Program-made: the position numbers and the translations under genes
Source: Mactromeris polynyma
Lineage: Eukaryota; Mollusca; Bivalvia; Venerida; Mactridae
NCBI GenBank assembly: GCA_032209605.1
Contig: JASFXZ010000004.1
Location: 36,304,401 to 36,368,400, forward strand
Length of the DNA: 64,000 nt
Direction of reading: 5' to 3'
The notes under the pieces: model-generated
The model's input: only the letters and a program-made list of their open reading frames with translations
Databases searched by the model: none
Told to the model about the DNA's origin: nothing
Part shown: in pieces, positions 1 through 15,400 of the stretch
Layout of the letters: the number at the start of each line of letters is the position of its first letter
Numbering within the stretch: the first letter of the stretch is position 1

Positions 1-450
1 TTGGCCTTCGACTTTCCACCACTGTTCTTTTTCACCTTTGACGAAACGTTCTTGATTTCGAGATAGATTGAAAGTTGTCCCAATGCAATGCCAATAAACG
101 TGGCGAAATTAACCCCGATAAAAACGATGACGGAATAAAGCCAACCAGGTGGTCTATCCCGTGTAAGAGGTAAGGCAACGCAAACACCTGATTTTGAGTA
201 GAACTTATTCTGAAAATGATCCTTGGCAATAAGTGGTATGACAGAGATACTTATAGAAAGTATCCAAGCTACTGATGCAGCAACACTCGCCCTCTCTGGT
301 GTAAAACGTAGTCGACACTTAATGACAATGAAACGGTCAAGTGTGATTAAGCACAAGAACAAGACACTTGCTTCCGAAGATAAAGTAGACAGGACACCCG
401 CAAATGTACACAAAACACTATTTCGCCAGTACGCGTCCATAAAAATGTAT
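1..450 (-). CDS. Receptor exon: TM3 to TM5 and third intracellular loop
   Basis: Open reading frame from an acceptor (tttttttccag, just right of 450) to the window edge, entered in phase 2 from the preceding exon. The protein shows TM3 with an extracellular Cys (NSVLCTF), an LDRF motif in place of the usual DRY, TM4 with the conserved Trp ([14 protein letters not shown]), an extracellular loop with Cys (SGVCVALPL), and TM5 ([18 protein letters not shown]), followed by a basic stretch of the third loop ([13 protein letters not shown]). These are the class A GPCR landmarks of LGR and relaxin-type receptors. No stop or frameshift is present, so the signalling half is intact as far as it can be seen. 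TM6 and TM7 lie beyond the window. Confidence 0.85.
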
Positions 451-3400
451 CTGGAAAAAAACCGCATTTTGATAGTTATGTTTCAGCTAGTAATATTTTT
501 ATATTTCTATTTGTTGTTGTAATCGGTAAATGAAAGCTAATAACATCTACGTGTTGATTAAAAACAGCGCCCGTGACACAACAGTTTTTTGTATCAATAA
601 GACATAATACTTTCAAAAAATGTGCCTTGTCAGTACGTGAACTCACCTTTTCCTAAAAGAAGCGTCAGCAATAGCAATGATTAGAAGATACATTCCCATA
701 AATAAGTCTGCAACAGCAAGATTGGTGACAAATATTCCAAATCCAAGTTTAAGTCTCTGCCTGTCATACACAATGCGGTATACAATCGCGAGTATGTTAC
801 CCAGCAATGCACATAATCCCATTAACCATAACATTGTCTGCAATGCAGAGTTCCTCATCAAATCGTCACAAGAAGAGAATTCGTCTCGTTCAGGCAAACA
901 TGCAGATTCTGGCAGGTAATCGGGACGAATACAGCAATATTTATACGCTGATGTTTTCAAGAACGTGAGATTAAATATTCCATTGAAAAGTCCCCTACCA
1001 AATGTTGTGATATAGTTCGATTCGATGATGATTTTATTTACTGTAAGACCGCTAAAGGCATCGTCACTAATGTTCAGTATTCGGTTTTGGCATACTTGTA
1101 GTGTATCTAGGTTAAGACCAGAAAACGTCTTGGATGAAAAAGACGTAATATCGGAATCCATGATCAATAAATATTGTAGACTAACAAGTCCTGAGAAAGC
1201 GAATGATTCATATGTCATAAAACCTTCATTACCGTACAAATTCAGTTTAACAAGTTTAGTCAGTCCATAAAATGTTCGGCGAGGAATTCTGGATATTTTA
1301 TTACGGCCCAAGTCTAAGCTTCTCAAATTAGGCAAGTCTGTAAAATAGTTTGTGCCCAATCGTTTTATATTACATTCTGATAAGTTTAATCTGATCATAT
1401 GAGGAAATTCCGAGACAAATCTTTCCTTCGTATTGAGAAATTCTCCTATAAGTATGTTTGTACTCAAATCAAGTACTCGTAATCTTCTATCCATGAGCTT
1501 AATGAAATCAGCAGCATTTTCGAAGTGTGCAGATGTACAATATACATTGTAACCGGAACATGAACAGTTGGATGGACAAACAAAATCACAAAACAACTCA
1601 TCGTCAGAAAACGGGCAGTGTGCATGTCCATCACATACTTTATCAAATGTGATACATAACTTCGATGATGAACATTTGTAGTTGTCCTGACATAAGGTTG
1701 ATAAAGAATCTGGAACAAAAACAAAAGTCAGTAATAAAATATCTTAACTGTAACACTTTGACGACAACATGAAATGCAATACTTGTAACGAGTAATGATT
1801 TATTATACCTCCTTTTAGCAAACGTATATATATTCCATACATTACTCCCTTATCCTTAAATGTTTTTTGGCTCGGTTAGAACATTCCGTACATCCCTATC
1901 CCAATACATGTTACCTTTGCTTCTCCTCAGTGACTGATGTTTTATTGAATGTTGCATCGGATGTCTGTGTGCATTGTCTTGTGTATGTGGCGTTGTCTGT
2001 AATAACGTAATATCTCTTAAACAAGATATGAACACAAGTTGCAAACACTATCAAGTCAACCAGAACAAAGTGTTACTCCAACTTTCAGCGTAGAATGGCT
2101 TAAACTAAACATACGGTTAGAACGGTTTTAAAATACACATCAGTTTTTTTCTAATGCAGCAGATACGATGTCTACAATTTAACATGATTGTTTATGGTAT
2201 CACTTTCATACCAGTTGTTTACGTGTTTCTTCATAAATATGAATAATTGGCATTGTGTCGTAAATGGTGCTGGCATAATGTCTTAAATTAAGTAGCTCAT
2301 AACAGAAAGCAAAATCTCCCATTTCAGTCTGTTTTTACTTTAAGCCAGCTCAACTTTCTGTCACATTTTGGTACTTTCTATTGTCAATGTTTTTCACTAC
2401 CCCTAAAGTAAAACCAAATCATGATCCAGAATAGGAAATCATTTAATTGCACATATTTGATAATTGACCGTACAGAAACAATATCTAAGAATTGAGGTGA
2501 TGAGGTTTGGATTGCTGTATGAAAATCAAGACAAGGTATTTTATATTTCATTGCAGTTACCCTGGTCGAAATACAAACGTAGCATTTAATGTTTTGACAG
2601 AATCTTCGTATTGTAACAAAATTACAACGCTCAACCAAATTGGTTGTTTTATTCTGTTGTCATCATTGAGATGTCGAGAATGAATAGTAGCTCTTTGTTA
2701 GCATGAACACAATGAAATTATAATGTGCATTTGAATACAGAACACAAATGTTTGGTCACGTAGTTACTTAAGGAGTAAAATGTTTTGTTTTTCTTAACAT
2801 TATTTGCCAGGAGATCATCTCGCAATTTTCAAACGATCCTTGCACGGCAACTTCAATTGAAACACAATAAATATGCGGTAAAAACATTTTGTTCACTTGC
2901 CAAATTATTTTTGACATTACGGATAATTCTGGATTGTGTTTATGCTTATATAAACAACGAAGCGGGCACTTAAAATTGATTTCGGCGGAGTCCGAGAAAC
3001 TACGCATTAATTGTTTTGGTCTATTAGGTTGCTTGTTTCTATGTAGAATTGAAAAACTCGGCGACTATTAAATGATAATTAACTTACCTTTACATAAAGA
3101 TGGAAATAGTTTAGTTCCCATTGATGACAGTATGTCCAAACTATTCACGGCGATATCTGTGACATAGCTGTATTTATTATCTTCTACTTGTTCAAAGTTA
3201 CTTGAAGTCCTTATTACTACTCTATAAACATCGAAGTCTGGTTCTGACATATTCTGGAAAATGTGTTGTGCAACAGATTCTGATTCTGTTCCATTTTGTA
3301 GGAATATAATACCACGCGATGTAACATTGGTGGAGAATCTAACACGGTCAATATAATCTGATGCTAGTATACGGTAAGAACATTTATGTTCTCTTTTAAT

Positions 3401-6400
3401 GGCAGTCTTAGTGATGACATCTATGTCCTCTATTAACAACAGTTTGTGCACAAATGGGAGCAATTCTTTATACATCCCTGTATCTATACGAAACCACACG
3501 ATACGAACGGTTGTCCCAGGGTTGTTGAACTGACCAGCTATTTGCAATAACTTATGGCCATGGTCAACAGATTCTTCACCACAAACTAACAGTATCAGTT
3601 CTAGATCATTATTGTTGCAACCTGAAATATAATTTAACAAAAAATAAAATTATATAGAATCTATATTAAGAAAGCTAAACAAAATTACGACTGTACCAAA
3701 AGAGTATTAAACTGTTATTTAACAGTATTTTTATGGTGGCATATTACTGCCACCAGTTAGCATGATAGCGTTCGTGAATTGTTTCGTGTTAACCACTTTA
3801 TTATTACGATAATTATCTAGCTATCTACTTAATATTCGTGTTACATTTTCGGTAAGATAAATATCATAAAACTAGACATAAGATTGAAAGTGCCCAGAAC
3901 TGCCACCTCTTACCTTTATATGATGTATTACTCTAGATTTAAGTGGTAACTCGAATCTTATCTAGTTGACCACTTATTATGTTACTTTATAACTCAAATT
4001 CGCGAATTTCACTTAAGATTCGTGTTACCGAAATAAGGTAAAGTCTTTGAACCCAAATGTCCGAGTTTACACCTGAACTAGAATTCATTTAAAACTATGA
4101 ACATGTTTCGTACGTTTAAAACGTTTTACTAACTTACCACATCCTAGTTCATCCGCACTATCAGGACATTGGTCTGTTCCATCACAGATGTGACGCAAGT
4201 GGACACAGTAACTTCCTGGACATTTGACCATCCCATCTGGACATATAAAATCGGCTGAAATATAGTGAAAGAAGGAAATATTGGAGCCTCGTATTTCGTC
4301 GTACTAATCAGACTTTTGGAAACCAGTATAAAGTTTCTTTCTAACACGAACATGCAATAACATGCCATTTTAGGTTTTAGAAGCTAACACTGGTGTAAAT
4401 GATGTTTTCGCAATAAATGGAAGTATATTTTAACAACGATATTAACTTACTGATCAATGAATAGAAACTTGACGGTAACTTTTTAAAATATAAACAGCTG
4501 ATGTCGTCAAATCTACACTAAGAACTAGTCATATCATGTACATTAATAGAACAGTTTTGTGCCCGATAGACAGATAATATTCTAATGCATGAAAGTCTTC
4601 AAAATAGAACAAACTACACATTATCAAGTATGTGGAATTTAGATTTATAATATATCTCTTAAATTGACCAGTGAGGTTAATTTTATAATTTTATGCATGT
4701 CACAAATTTAGTCCTGATGTAGCACACACTCCTTCTGACCATGTTTGAATCAAACGTTTTGTTCGAGTCTTCCCACACTTTGTGGATAAGTGGATATATG
4801 CCACGTTAAATGTTTATATATGTTATGTCCTGATATTTGTGTCTCAATTCATGTAATTTCAGCTAATAAAGTAATGTAAAGTTGACTTGGAACTTTAACA
4901 CGATAGTAAAGTACACACAAATGTTGATTTGAACATTTACTTTATGTGAATTACAATTTCATGACAGTAGCTTGCTCGTTAATATTTTACATAGAAATAA
5001 TAGAGATTCAATAGATTTAAATCAATCAGAAATAATAGCTGCTTCTCCGCAGCAGATTTTAAAATATGTTAGATCGAGTATATTTACTTTACCAAACCAC
5101 ATTGCTACATTGAGGCGTAAGTGTACCCAAGAACACACTATGCTGTATGTATAACGTCATCTGTACCACAATTAATGTACATTGATAGTTTACATGCCCT
5201 GACTTAAAAACATAGACTCCAAATCAGCGTTTCTATGTAGAAACAAATTGATCATGTTCCTGACAAAGGAACGTATTATTTCATGCAACTATTGATGTAT
5301 TCCAACCATTAAATCCCCCCTGCTGTCCTCATTAATTCTCCTCAGTTGTCCCTTATGGGTGGCCTGGTCATTCATTGCACCCATGTTACCTGTGATAATA
5401 AGATGATGATTTAAACACTCAGAAAGCTTTCTTGTGTGAGGTATACATTTGCACTTCGTCCAATATATACAAACATATCCTAATATCACTTTGACAGACT
5501 AATCAAGGATCAGAATACAATTAACAAATTTAATTTGTACTTAAGTTCATGCCTAATAGAGTATCTTTATATAATATTAATTATTGATCATTCAATAATT
5601 TAATAACACAAACATATTTACATGAACTTACAGCAATCTTGAAGATGAGAACCACTCCTACATCCAAGTATGTAACCTGCATTATCAGTATCATATATAC
5701 ATCTTCTACTGGCTGGGTATGTTAAACCATCTTCATCACAAGGAAGCGTAGTCACATTATTAATGAGCTCTTAAATAAAAGTTACACTGTCTGAATAATT
5801 CCAGGTAAAAATTATGTTTTTTAGAAAATATTTTCAGAAAAAGAAACGGATAGTGATCAGCAGTTAAATAATTATGAACTATTTCAAACATAAGGTAATA
5901 TTTTCAACAAGCGAAACCTTTCTTCGATTTAATTGTTTTGTAAAATCATTGTATTATGACTGATAATGACCATCATATACTAAACAGTCTCATATGAATT
6001 TACAAGTATGTGATCGGTTTTTAAACACTATCAATGATGGGAGTCAATGCATCGACTGAACTGCACAAAAACTACACTGATTGTGAAGCATATTTGTCGA
6101 ATCTCTCGGTATATACGACAACATATGTGTTGTAGATTGTTAAAATTAACTTGATCTTAACATCTATTAACACTTGTTCACATTTGAATAAGTGTCTATA
6201 TCTATATTCGGGTGTCCACGCGTTAATTGCACGAATCGCTCCCGAACATTGATATATTCTGCGGAATAGCGATGCCATATATCCATTAATTAAAGTCAGG
6301 TCAATGTTATTTTTACAAACTCTACATTGGGATATAATGCGTGATATATGTAGAGAGGCGCAATATGGAAAACACGAGTTTGTACGATAAATACATGAAG

Positions 6401-9400
6401 TTGCTTTGCACAAACCATTCTTGCAAGTGATTGGTCCAACTTTTATCTCAATATCATTGTTATACGGTTCCTTTCTCTTCAGATACGATTCACTGTGATA
6501 TTTGGTGTTATATAGGTTACATACATGAGTGATACATCGAGCATTTGTGTATAGTTGTCACAAGCATGTACGAATCTGAAAAAGTCATAATGCATGATGA
6601 AAAATATAAAGACCATGCGCTATTTATTTTAATAATGATGGAATGTATTGTTTTACAATGTCGCTTGATAATTATTTGTACATGACAGAGACGTTATGTG
6701 ACAATTGGCCCTTGTGGGTTTGGTCGCCGACTTCAAATTACTTGCCTCGTAATGCTTCCAGTGAGAACCCTACTGTACCTGGGATGTATAATTTAGAGTT
6801 TGAAGAAAACTTAATGATGCATCATAATAAAATTCAATATCAATCTTGGAAAGTTGTTACAATAAGTACCTCTAATGTATAATAAATACTGATAACTCAG
6901 TACAGCTCAATGCAGTTTTAACATGCATGCTAAACACAGCGCGGTGGCTTATTTAGTCACGAACGATAAAACTCTTGAGACCTTAAAGTAGCTTCTATAT
7001 AGTCGGTTATAGCATGCAGATAATTAATTAAACAATTAGTAATTATAATGCAAAAAATCAGATGTAAAATATCATGTTGCCGTATTTGTACATTAAACTT
7101 TTTTATATGAATGAACTTAGTCAATTAATGTGTATATGTCGGAAATCAATGACCATATAGCGATTAAGTGTGAGGTTGGCTAGCTGTTCAATCGATTTAA
7201 ACCCCATTATTTTTACTGACAGTTACAATGCTGTAATTCGCTGTATGGTAATTATGTCTGTTTGTGTTTAAAATACTTTCCCCCTGCAATTATTTCACTT
7301 TATTTAGTGTTCATGTTATTTTCTGCCCAGTTTCGGTCCCATGTTGCCAGCTGTCTTGACTTGTCCTGTGATATTTTCCATCCATTAATTCCCCCACTAT
7401 TAGTCCTCTTTGATTCTCCTAGTTTTTCCTTATGGTCGACCAGGCCATTCCTTGCGCTTCTGTTCCCTAGAGCTAGAGCTACATCAAGTGCCTTATGTTT
7501 TATGGATTGTTGTTTTCCCGAAGGTCTGTTTGGGGAGGCACTGTCTTATGTATGCGGCGTTCCTTGTAGCAACTTTTTCTAGCGTTCTATTTACAACAAA
7601 TGATATGTCCTCATTTCGCTCTGTCTCAGGTAATATAACCTGTGTAAATCTTACTTCACTAAATTAACTTCTCAATATAAAGAAATGTCACTATGGCATG
7701 ATACTCATAGTAACATTAAACGTGTCAAATCTGGAAAAACATTTTGATCATCTAATTAATTCAACAAAACTTATGTCACTGCAGTTTATGGTTATCTTGT
7801 TCCTGTTCCTTTTTAATTAAATGCTATTGTGTTAAAGAGTTTTATATTTCTTTGTGTCATTCTGTAAATGTATTTGTAATATTACAGGTGTTTCATAGAT
7901 GACCTTTGGCTCACTGAGTGTTTTCCATCTTTAACTAAAAAGTAATATTATTTTATGCTCATAATATTTAAATATTAGAAGTTCAAACTTGTAAATCATT
8001 GGTTAAACATTCTCCATTTGCGTGAATACACGAACTTACGCTGTCTCAGGTCTGTACGGTATGACTGTTAAAGCTACACAACGACAGTGTTGATAATCGT
8101 TCTCAAAGTTCCTGTCTTCAATTGCAGCAACAGTTCGTATTGCGAATGTACATCTCTGAATAAACTGACAAAACAACAGGTTAAACACAAATCATACACA
8201 AATGATTTAATGACAAAATCAGTAATGCCAAATCAAACATCTTCAGTTATAAACAATAGTAAATTTGTCATTTATAATTATGTAGTAATATAAGTAATTT
8301 AACACTTACAGCTTTTTAAACACCAATACATTGCCTTGATTTGTGCGATGTAGTAATTCCAATGAAAAGATAATACGACATAATAATATTATACTGTCTA
8401 TATCAATAAAAAGACGAAGCAATTTGTTCAGGTACCGTTTGATAGCAATCATAGGATTTATCTGTAAGAAACCTGTTCAGTTTGGACTGCGTGGTGTCGA
8501 TCAATTTAATAAAGCACTTGTCTTGATCTGTGTTGTATATACCATGATCATATTCCCAACTGTCAAATATAAACAAGACACACTCTGAGAAATGTAGTCA
8601 CGAAAATGCGAATTATGCAATATAGATAATAGCGGCTGCCAAATATACAGTAAATCATCAGTGCATTCTAGTATTCATGTTAGGATTTATATTAAAAGAG
8701 AGAAAATAAGTTGCTACAGTAAATACAACATACATAAGACAGTGCCTACACAGACCTCTGGGAAAACAACAAGCCATAAAATATAAGGCACTTGATGAGG
8801 TTATAGGTTACAAACGTTAGGGAACAGAGGCGCAAGGAAGGCCTGGCAGACCATAATGGACAACTAGGAGAATCAACGAGGGCAAACATGGGAGGGGATT
8901 TATGGATGTAAAGGATCACAGGACAAGTCAAGACAACAGGCAACATTCGAACATTACAACATACACACTGTAATTAATCCAGCACGAATGAACAAGCAGC
9001 CTTATACTGTCCTTGCTCCAAGTAACTAAATTATTAATATCAGAATGTGAAATAATCATACAATGTCAAATAAATAACTTAATATAAAGTAAAGTCAACC
9101 GGACAATGTAGTTAATAATTAAACAATTCTTAGATACTAGTGATAGGGAAATTGATTTAAAAAAAAGACAACATGAAATATATCTATAAGAAAACTAAAA
9201 CAAACAAAATACGCCTGTACCCAATGAATATTAAGATGTGTTATAAAAACAGCATTATAGAGAAAACAGTTTTCTTGGTAGTGCCAACATGTATGACAAA
9301 ATGTTGATGACGTCATAAAAAGAAAGACCTAACTGATATTTATAAGAGAGAGAATAAGCTGCCACAGGGAACGCCATGTACATAAGACAGTGCCTCCAAG

Positions 9401-12400
9401 ATATACCCCAACCATAAGTACCATTACGACATAAAGTATAATTTTATGAAATGCTGCCATGATGGAGAAAGAAGCATGGAGAAATTCAACTAATAAATAT
9501 CCCCATTGTACATAATGCATAGAAAAGAGGATGGCCGATTAATAAAAACTAAAAAATATCAACCCAACTTATACTTCGACATATATAGACAAACATTCGA
9601 CAGAACAAAATGGAACAAGGAAAACACCAACGCGAACCCGAAATATCATAGATACCACAACACAACACAATCCCAAAAAGACTGGTCAATAGTTTTAAGA
9701 TATTCAATGGAACTATTATGTTGGTTCCAGAGCAAAAGTTAATGCCTACAAATTCCTGAACACAATCCTTAAAAACATTATTACCTGTCATATCCAGCCA
9801 TAACAAGTACGGTTTACAGATATAACTTCATTTAGTACAAACACATCAGTGTCCGGCGTGTAGTAAAAACAGGTGTGAAAATCTATTAAGTATTGATTTA
9901 CTTAAAATCTTATCTGCAGTAGTTCTCATAATGTCAGGATTATAACCCTTCCTTATGACTTTATTAATAAGTTTCACGAATAACTGATCAAAGTAACAAC
10001 TGTCATCAATTTTGTGAATTGCGAACAGATCTCCATAAAAATTGGGTTTAGTAATTCCTGTCTCTAACATAGATTTGACACTAGTGCCATATTTTAAAAT
10101 AATATCAGGATATTTATGGCAAAACTTACAAAACGTCTTACATAATTTATGATAACGATAGCCTTGTTTTAGAAGTTTATCTGTAAGTAGAAGGTTACGC
10201 TTATTAAAGTCCTCTAGATTATTGTTTGCCCTCTGGTACCGTATAATTTGAGGTACATATATATCGTAGGATGGACTACTGGGAATATCACTATTGAGTG
10301 ACAGAAAGTCTATAATCTCAAAGTCATAATCATCTCGTTTATCGTAATTTTTTTGTAGTAATAATATCATTTTCTATAGAAATGTCCAAGTCAAGAAACG
10401 AGGAATGTGTATCCAATGTGTTTGGTTTCGAATGTTGTAGTTCTGTTGGATATATTTCATTTATCATTGCTGGAAAAAACTCGTTATCAATATTCAAATT
10501 ATCGTCTATATAACGGGAGGTATTATTGAAAGCGTCAATTACATCTATCTGATTTTCTTTGGATAAGGATAACATAAGTATCTTTCTTAACAAATTAAAA
10601 ATTGTCCAGACCAATGAAATTTAGTATCCGGAACGAACGGTGATTTCTTAAGGTCAAATATCAATACATACTGGGTAATACAGCAACGTGTGAAGGTAAC
10701 GGTAGTGGAATCAAAGCGCTGTGTGGGGGCGTAATAAAGTCATGCCGTGTGTGCGTAAGTCCGTGCTAGATATAAAGGATTCAAAATACACGACCGAAGA
10801 GGTTATGATTTTCATACTCAGCTTGTTTCGTGAGAATCAGTTGAAATATTTGCAGTTACAATTATGTATAGGATATCGGAATTTGAATGTTATAATCATC
10901 AAAGTATATATGTAGCTTAGAGTCCAAATCGCTCGTAAATATATATTGTTTCGAAATTCATCATTGTTATGAATATTCCAATATTTAAGTATTCTCTAAA
11001 CCTTAATCATTCACGAGCTAATGGAGTTCCATCGAACATCAAAACATTCAATATCGAAGCAAAATCAGTACTTTCTTATGGAGTGGGTTGGTTAGTTTAA
11101 TCTACTTTCTCGTATGTTTGTTTAATCTCGCTGTCTGTCGATTGTCATGATCGTATCCAAAATGTACACAATGTATATCGCACATGGAATGTTGACAGAT
11201 GCACATTGCAAATAACCAAAATCTTGACAAATTCAAATATGACATATTTTGTAAACAACGTTGGATGTCTTTCAAACCAGAAATTCATGGGCACCATCAA
11301 CAGAGCGTAAAATTATTTATTGTAGAAGTATTATGTAACATTTTGTGTGGTTTAAATGGAAAAAATGCAGCATTGCTAAAGTATTACTCAGATAATCTTA
11401 AAATATTTCTTTTAACTCAATAGAATCTCTCTGCGCAAGCTATATTTAGTAATCATGTATAGTGTATATGAAATAAGGAGAGTACTGAACTTGTTTAAAG
11501 CAAGTAGCAACTATAGTAATATCACACACCTACATGTATTCTTGATTTTCTGTATCATATAAATATGTTCTAATCATGTCTTACCATTTTGTACTTGCGT
11601 GAAATATTGTAGACACTATTCCACCTTTTAGAACGTTGTCAAAGTTACACTCAGCGATGGTGTCGTCTGAAAAAAAGAACATATCGACGCCCTTATACTA
11701 CAAACCCGTATCTCATATATTGTCAGTTTGAGAAAATCGTTTGCGTGGTTTTGAATAACAATAACTTCTATTGTGTTACGGGTTTATGTAATTAGGATTT
11801 ACTCTAGTATGCTTTATTGTATGAGCAAGATAGTATATTTTATGTAACACACTTATTGATCCCGAAAACCAAAATCTCCAAATCACCAGATATCATAACG
11901 ATACTTAAAAGTAAGCAAAGGTATAGTGCACAGTAAACATTTTCGTCAATCACAGGTGAGTATTGAATAGATGCAACAAGTTAAACGTCCAACTGTTGTA
12001 TTCTTTTTTTCTAAATAATTAGCTTAAAAGACATTGTAATTGTCACCTAGTAAATAAATTCCATTTCTGCGAAATCCATTTATCCATCTATTTTTACAAG
12101 TTGAGTATTTTACGTCTAGACATTTCTTCTCGTCTTTTCCGTCCCTACAATCTGGAATCCCGTCACATATAAGTCGTGTATTGATGCACTTCGTTAAATC
12201 ACAATGGAATGTCTCATTTCTGCACGAAACTGTAACAAAACACATACATCAATTCTTCATAATTGCATGAAAAGACATAAGCTTTTAACTAGATTTAAAA
12301 TATCATTAAATGCTAAATAAATTGCATTTGGTGACAATTTAAAAGAGAGAGAATAAGAATACATAAGACAGTGCCTTCCCACGCTGACCTCCGGGAAAAC

Positions 12401-15400
12401 AACAATCCATAAAACATAAGGCGCTTGAGGGGGTTAAATGGTACATACGTTAAGGAACAGAGGCACAAGGAATGGACTGGCAGACCATAATGAATATCTA
12501 GGAGTATCAACGTGGACAGTGAAGGAAGGGAGGGGGAATTAATGGATGCAAACGATCACAGGGCAAGGCAAGACAGCTGGCAACAATAGGCCGAAATTGG
12601 GCAGGAAATAACCTGAACACTATATAAAGTGACAGAATTGCACAGTAGAAAGGGAAATAAAAAATACCTTCAAAACAAAAACAGAAATAATAACCCTACA
12701 GCGAATTACAGCCTTGGAACTAATAAAATACTGGGGGGTTAAATCGATTTAACAGTTTTAATACTCGTATAAATATAACCAGCAAAGTATTTTTATTTTC
12801 TTGTTTCTTCTTTATAACTGTATGTGTAGGTTAGGTCCGCTTCCTGCTTTTCAAATGACCTATGTTTATGTTAACGATGAATGATGTAAGAATACTGGTC
12901 GAAGGGTAGAGCGCCTGATTCCTTGTCCGGAGATCGTAAGTTCGAGTTCCGTTGAATGGTGATTGATCATAAACTTCACAATTTATGCATGTGGCGCAAG
13001 TACCAGTTAGTGACCAAAGGAACAGTCATCGAGAGTGATAAGTGCAGGTCTACTTTGTAAGAACCTCTTTGACAATTAGTGTAAAATAAATAAGTTAAAA
13101 CTTTGGGTAGGTTTACTTTTTCACTTACCACATGTATTTTCATCCGATCCGTCGACACAATCTTTATGAGCATTACATTTGTATTCAACAGGAATACATT
13201 GTCCATTCTTACATTTAAATTCTTCATTAGACTTACATGCTGGATACTCTTCAAATACAAGCAAAAACAATTTATTCACAATTACCCTATATAATATCGT
13301 TGATTCTTCGCTGTTTAAAGCATACACTATATTAAGTTTGTGTTTAACATATTGAAATAATACATGCCAAAAGTCTAAGACATTCAATTTTATAATTATA
13401 GTATTATAAAACATCATTAGGTGGATCGACTCTTTGTTGTTTTATTTTGAGAGACTACTTATGTGTTCCTACCGCACTGCTCATCAGAAAAGTCCGTACA
13501 ATGGGGAATGAAATCAGACTTGCATGTATACATCTACCATCTCCACATTGAAATTCATCCTTCGAACATTCTGTGACAACAAAAGTTCTATGAAAAGATG
13601 AGGACACAATATATCACATAATCGGTTACAAGCGAAAGGGTTCAATACCCGCTTTTATGAGAGACATTGTAGATCAGAAATTTGTATCTACAATTAAGAA
13701 CCGTTACGGTATCTGAACTGAACACATCACTTTCAACCAATATATTGTACCAAATTCTTGCATCGTATGTTGTTCAACGGAGATAATTAACGATAACGAT
13801 GTATCAATTAGTCAGAAAATCAACGGAAAGAATGTTATATATACCTGTTTTATCCTTAATGCAATTCTTCTCATCTGTACCATCAATGCAATCAATAACA
13901 CCATCACATTCAGCCAGGATTGAAATGATTTCATTACTATCACATATAAAATAAGTTTCTGGGCGTTCTCCCGTTTCATTTGCAACTGTTCCTCTTTTCA
14001 ATAGTTTGTGTACTAAAAAGACATATTAGAATGTTCGTTGTAGTAATACGTGACTATATAAATTGTAAACGTGGAGATTATTAAACAAATATCACAATGA
14101 ATTTACTGGTGAAATTAACATTCATGGCAACATTATCAGCCATTATGGTAACATAACAAACGACTTGGTTTAATTTCGACTGAACTCCGTTTTGACGAAG
14201 TTAATTGCACATTATCAATGCACATTATTTTATTTTTGTTTACTATATAAAAAAACTTGTAAATTCTCTTGTAAAATGACAAATACTAATTATATTAACC
14301 TTGATATTCACAACTGAGTTCATCATTAGCATCAACACAATCTACCATACCATTACATATCTTTTGTGATGATATCTGCTTTCCATTCGTACATGTAAAC
14401 AATGAATATGTAGGAACATCAATTGTAGAAGGCTTGTCGTCTAAAGTATTGAAAACAAAATGGTACAAAAAGTGTGTGAATTGTTACCACAATAGTATTT
14501 CAATAACATATACGTCATAGGCTCTTCTATGACATCGGAACGGTCATGTTTTCCGCGTGTCGAGAAGTTGAAAGTTGCTTGCTGAGGACTCGTTAGTTCT
14601 CATTTATAAATAATTCTTAGAAAACTATTTATGTCAACAGGCCATCGTATATGACAATTGACGTTTGCAATAATTCGTATCCGAAACATAACTCAATACC
14701 TAGTGTGATAACGATGTATAGAATGGCAACACAATCGAGATTTAGAATAAATTTTCCACACATGTAAAATGTAACAAAAAATTATAAATGATTACCTTGC
14801 ACAAAACAAGGTTCCGCTATGACGTCAGGATCTGTTGTAAAACACCAATCGAAACCTGTATTAGTCGGGTCACGACAATAACTTTCAGCTTTTGTTTTAT
14901 TTCTTTCTGGAAATTTGGTATCATCGTGTCCATACTTATGAAGGTATGTTGAATCCCATCGTTGACATGTTAGACCAGTATATGTTACATTCAACGTCCC
15001 AGTGTATGGGTAGTGTGTCGTATAACATCTGTCTGATACTGTATCTATATGGAAATGACAGAACAGAGATAATCAGCATTGTTTTGTATAAACGTTATAA
15101 TGAATTCATTTCAGCCGAGAGAGAGACAAACAGAGACCTCGAGAGATAGGGAGGAGAAGAGAGTGGGGGAGAGAGAGTGGTGGAGAGACAAGGACAGAGA
15201 GGAGAGAGACAGAGGGAGGAGGAGAGAGTGGGGGGAGAGACAAGGACAGAGAGGAGAGAGACAGAGGGAGGAGGAGAGAGTGGGGGAGAGACAAGGACAG
15301 AGAGGAGAGAGACAGAGGGAGGAGGAGAGAGTGGGGGAGAGACAAGGACAGAGAGGAGAGAGACAGAGGGAGGAGGAGAGAGTGGGGGAGAGACAAGGAC

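Noticed and set aside
9846..10614. Could the reverse transcriptase frames be a host gene?
   Set aside because: The motif spelling and the frameshift show a dead retroelement fragment.
12340..12510. Minus-strand open frame of 65 codons in repeat A
   Set aside because: The same open frame recurs with changes in other repeat A copies (43.0 kb, 8.8 kb, 48.9 kb) without conservation of a protein.
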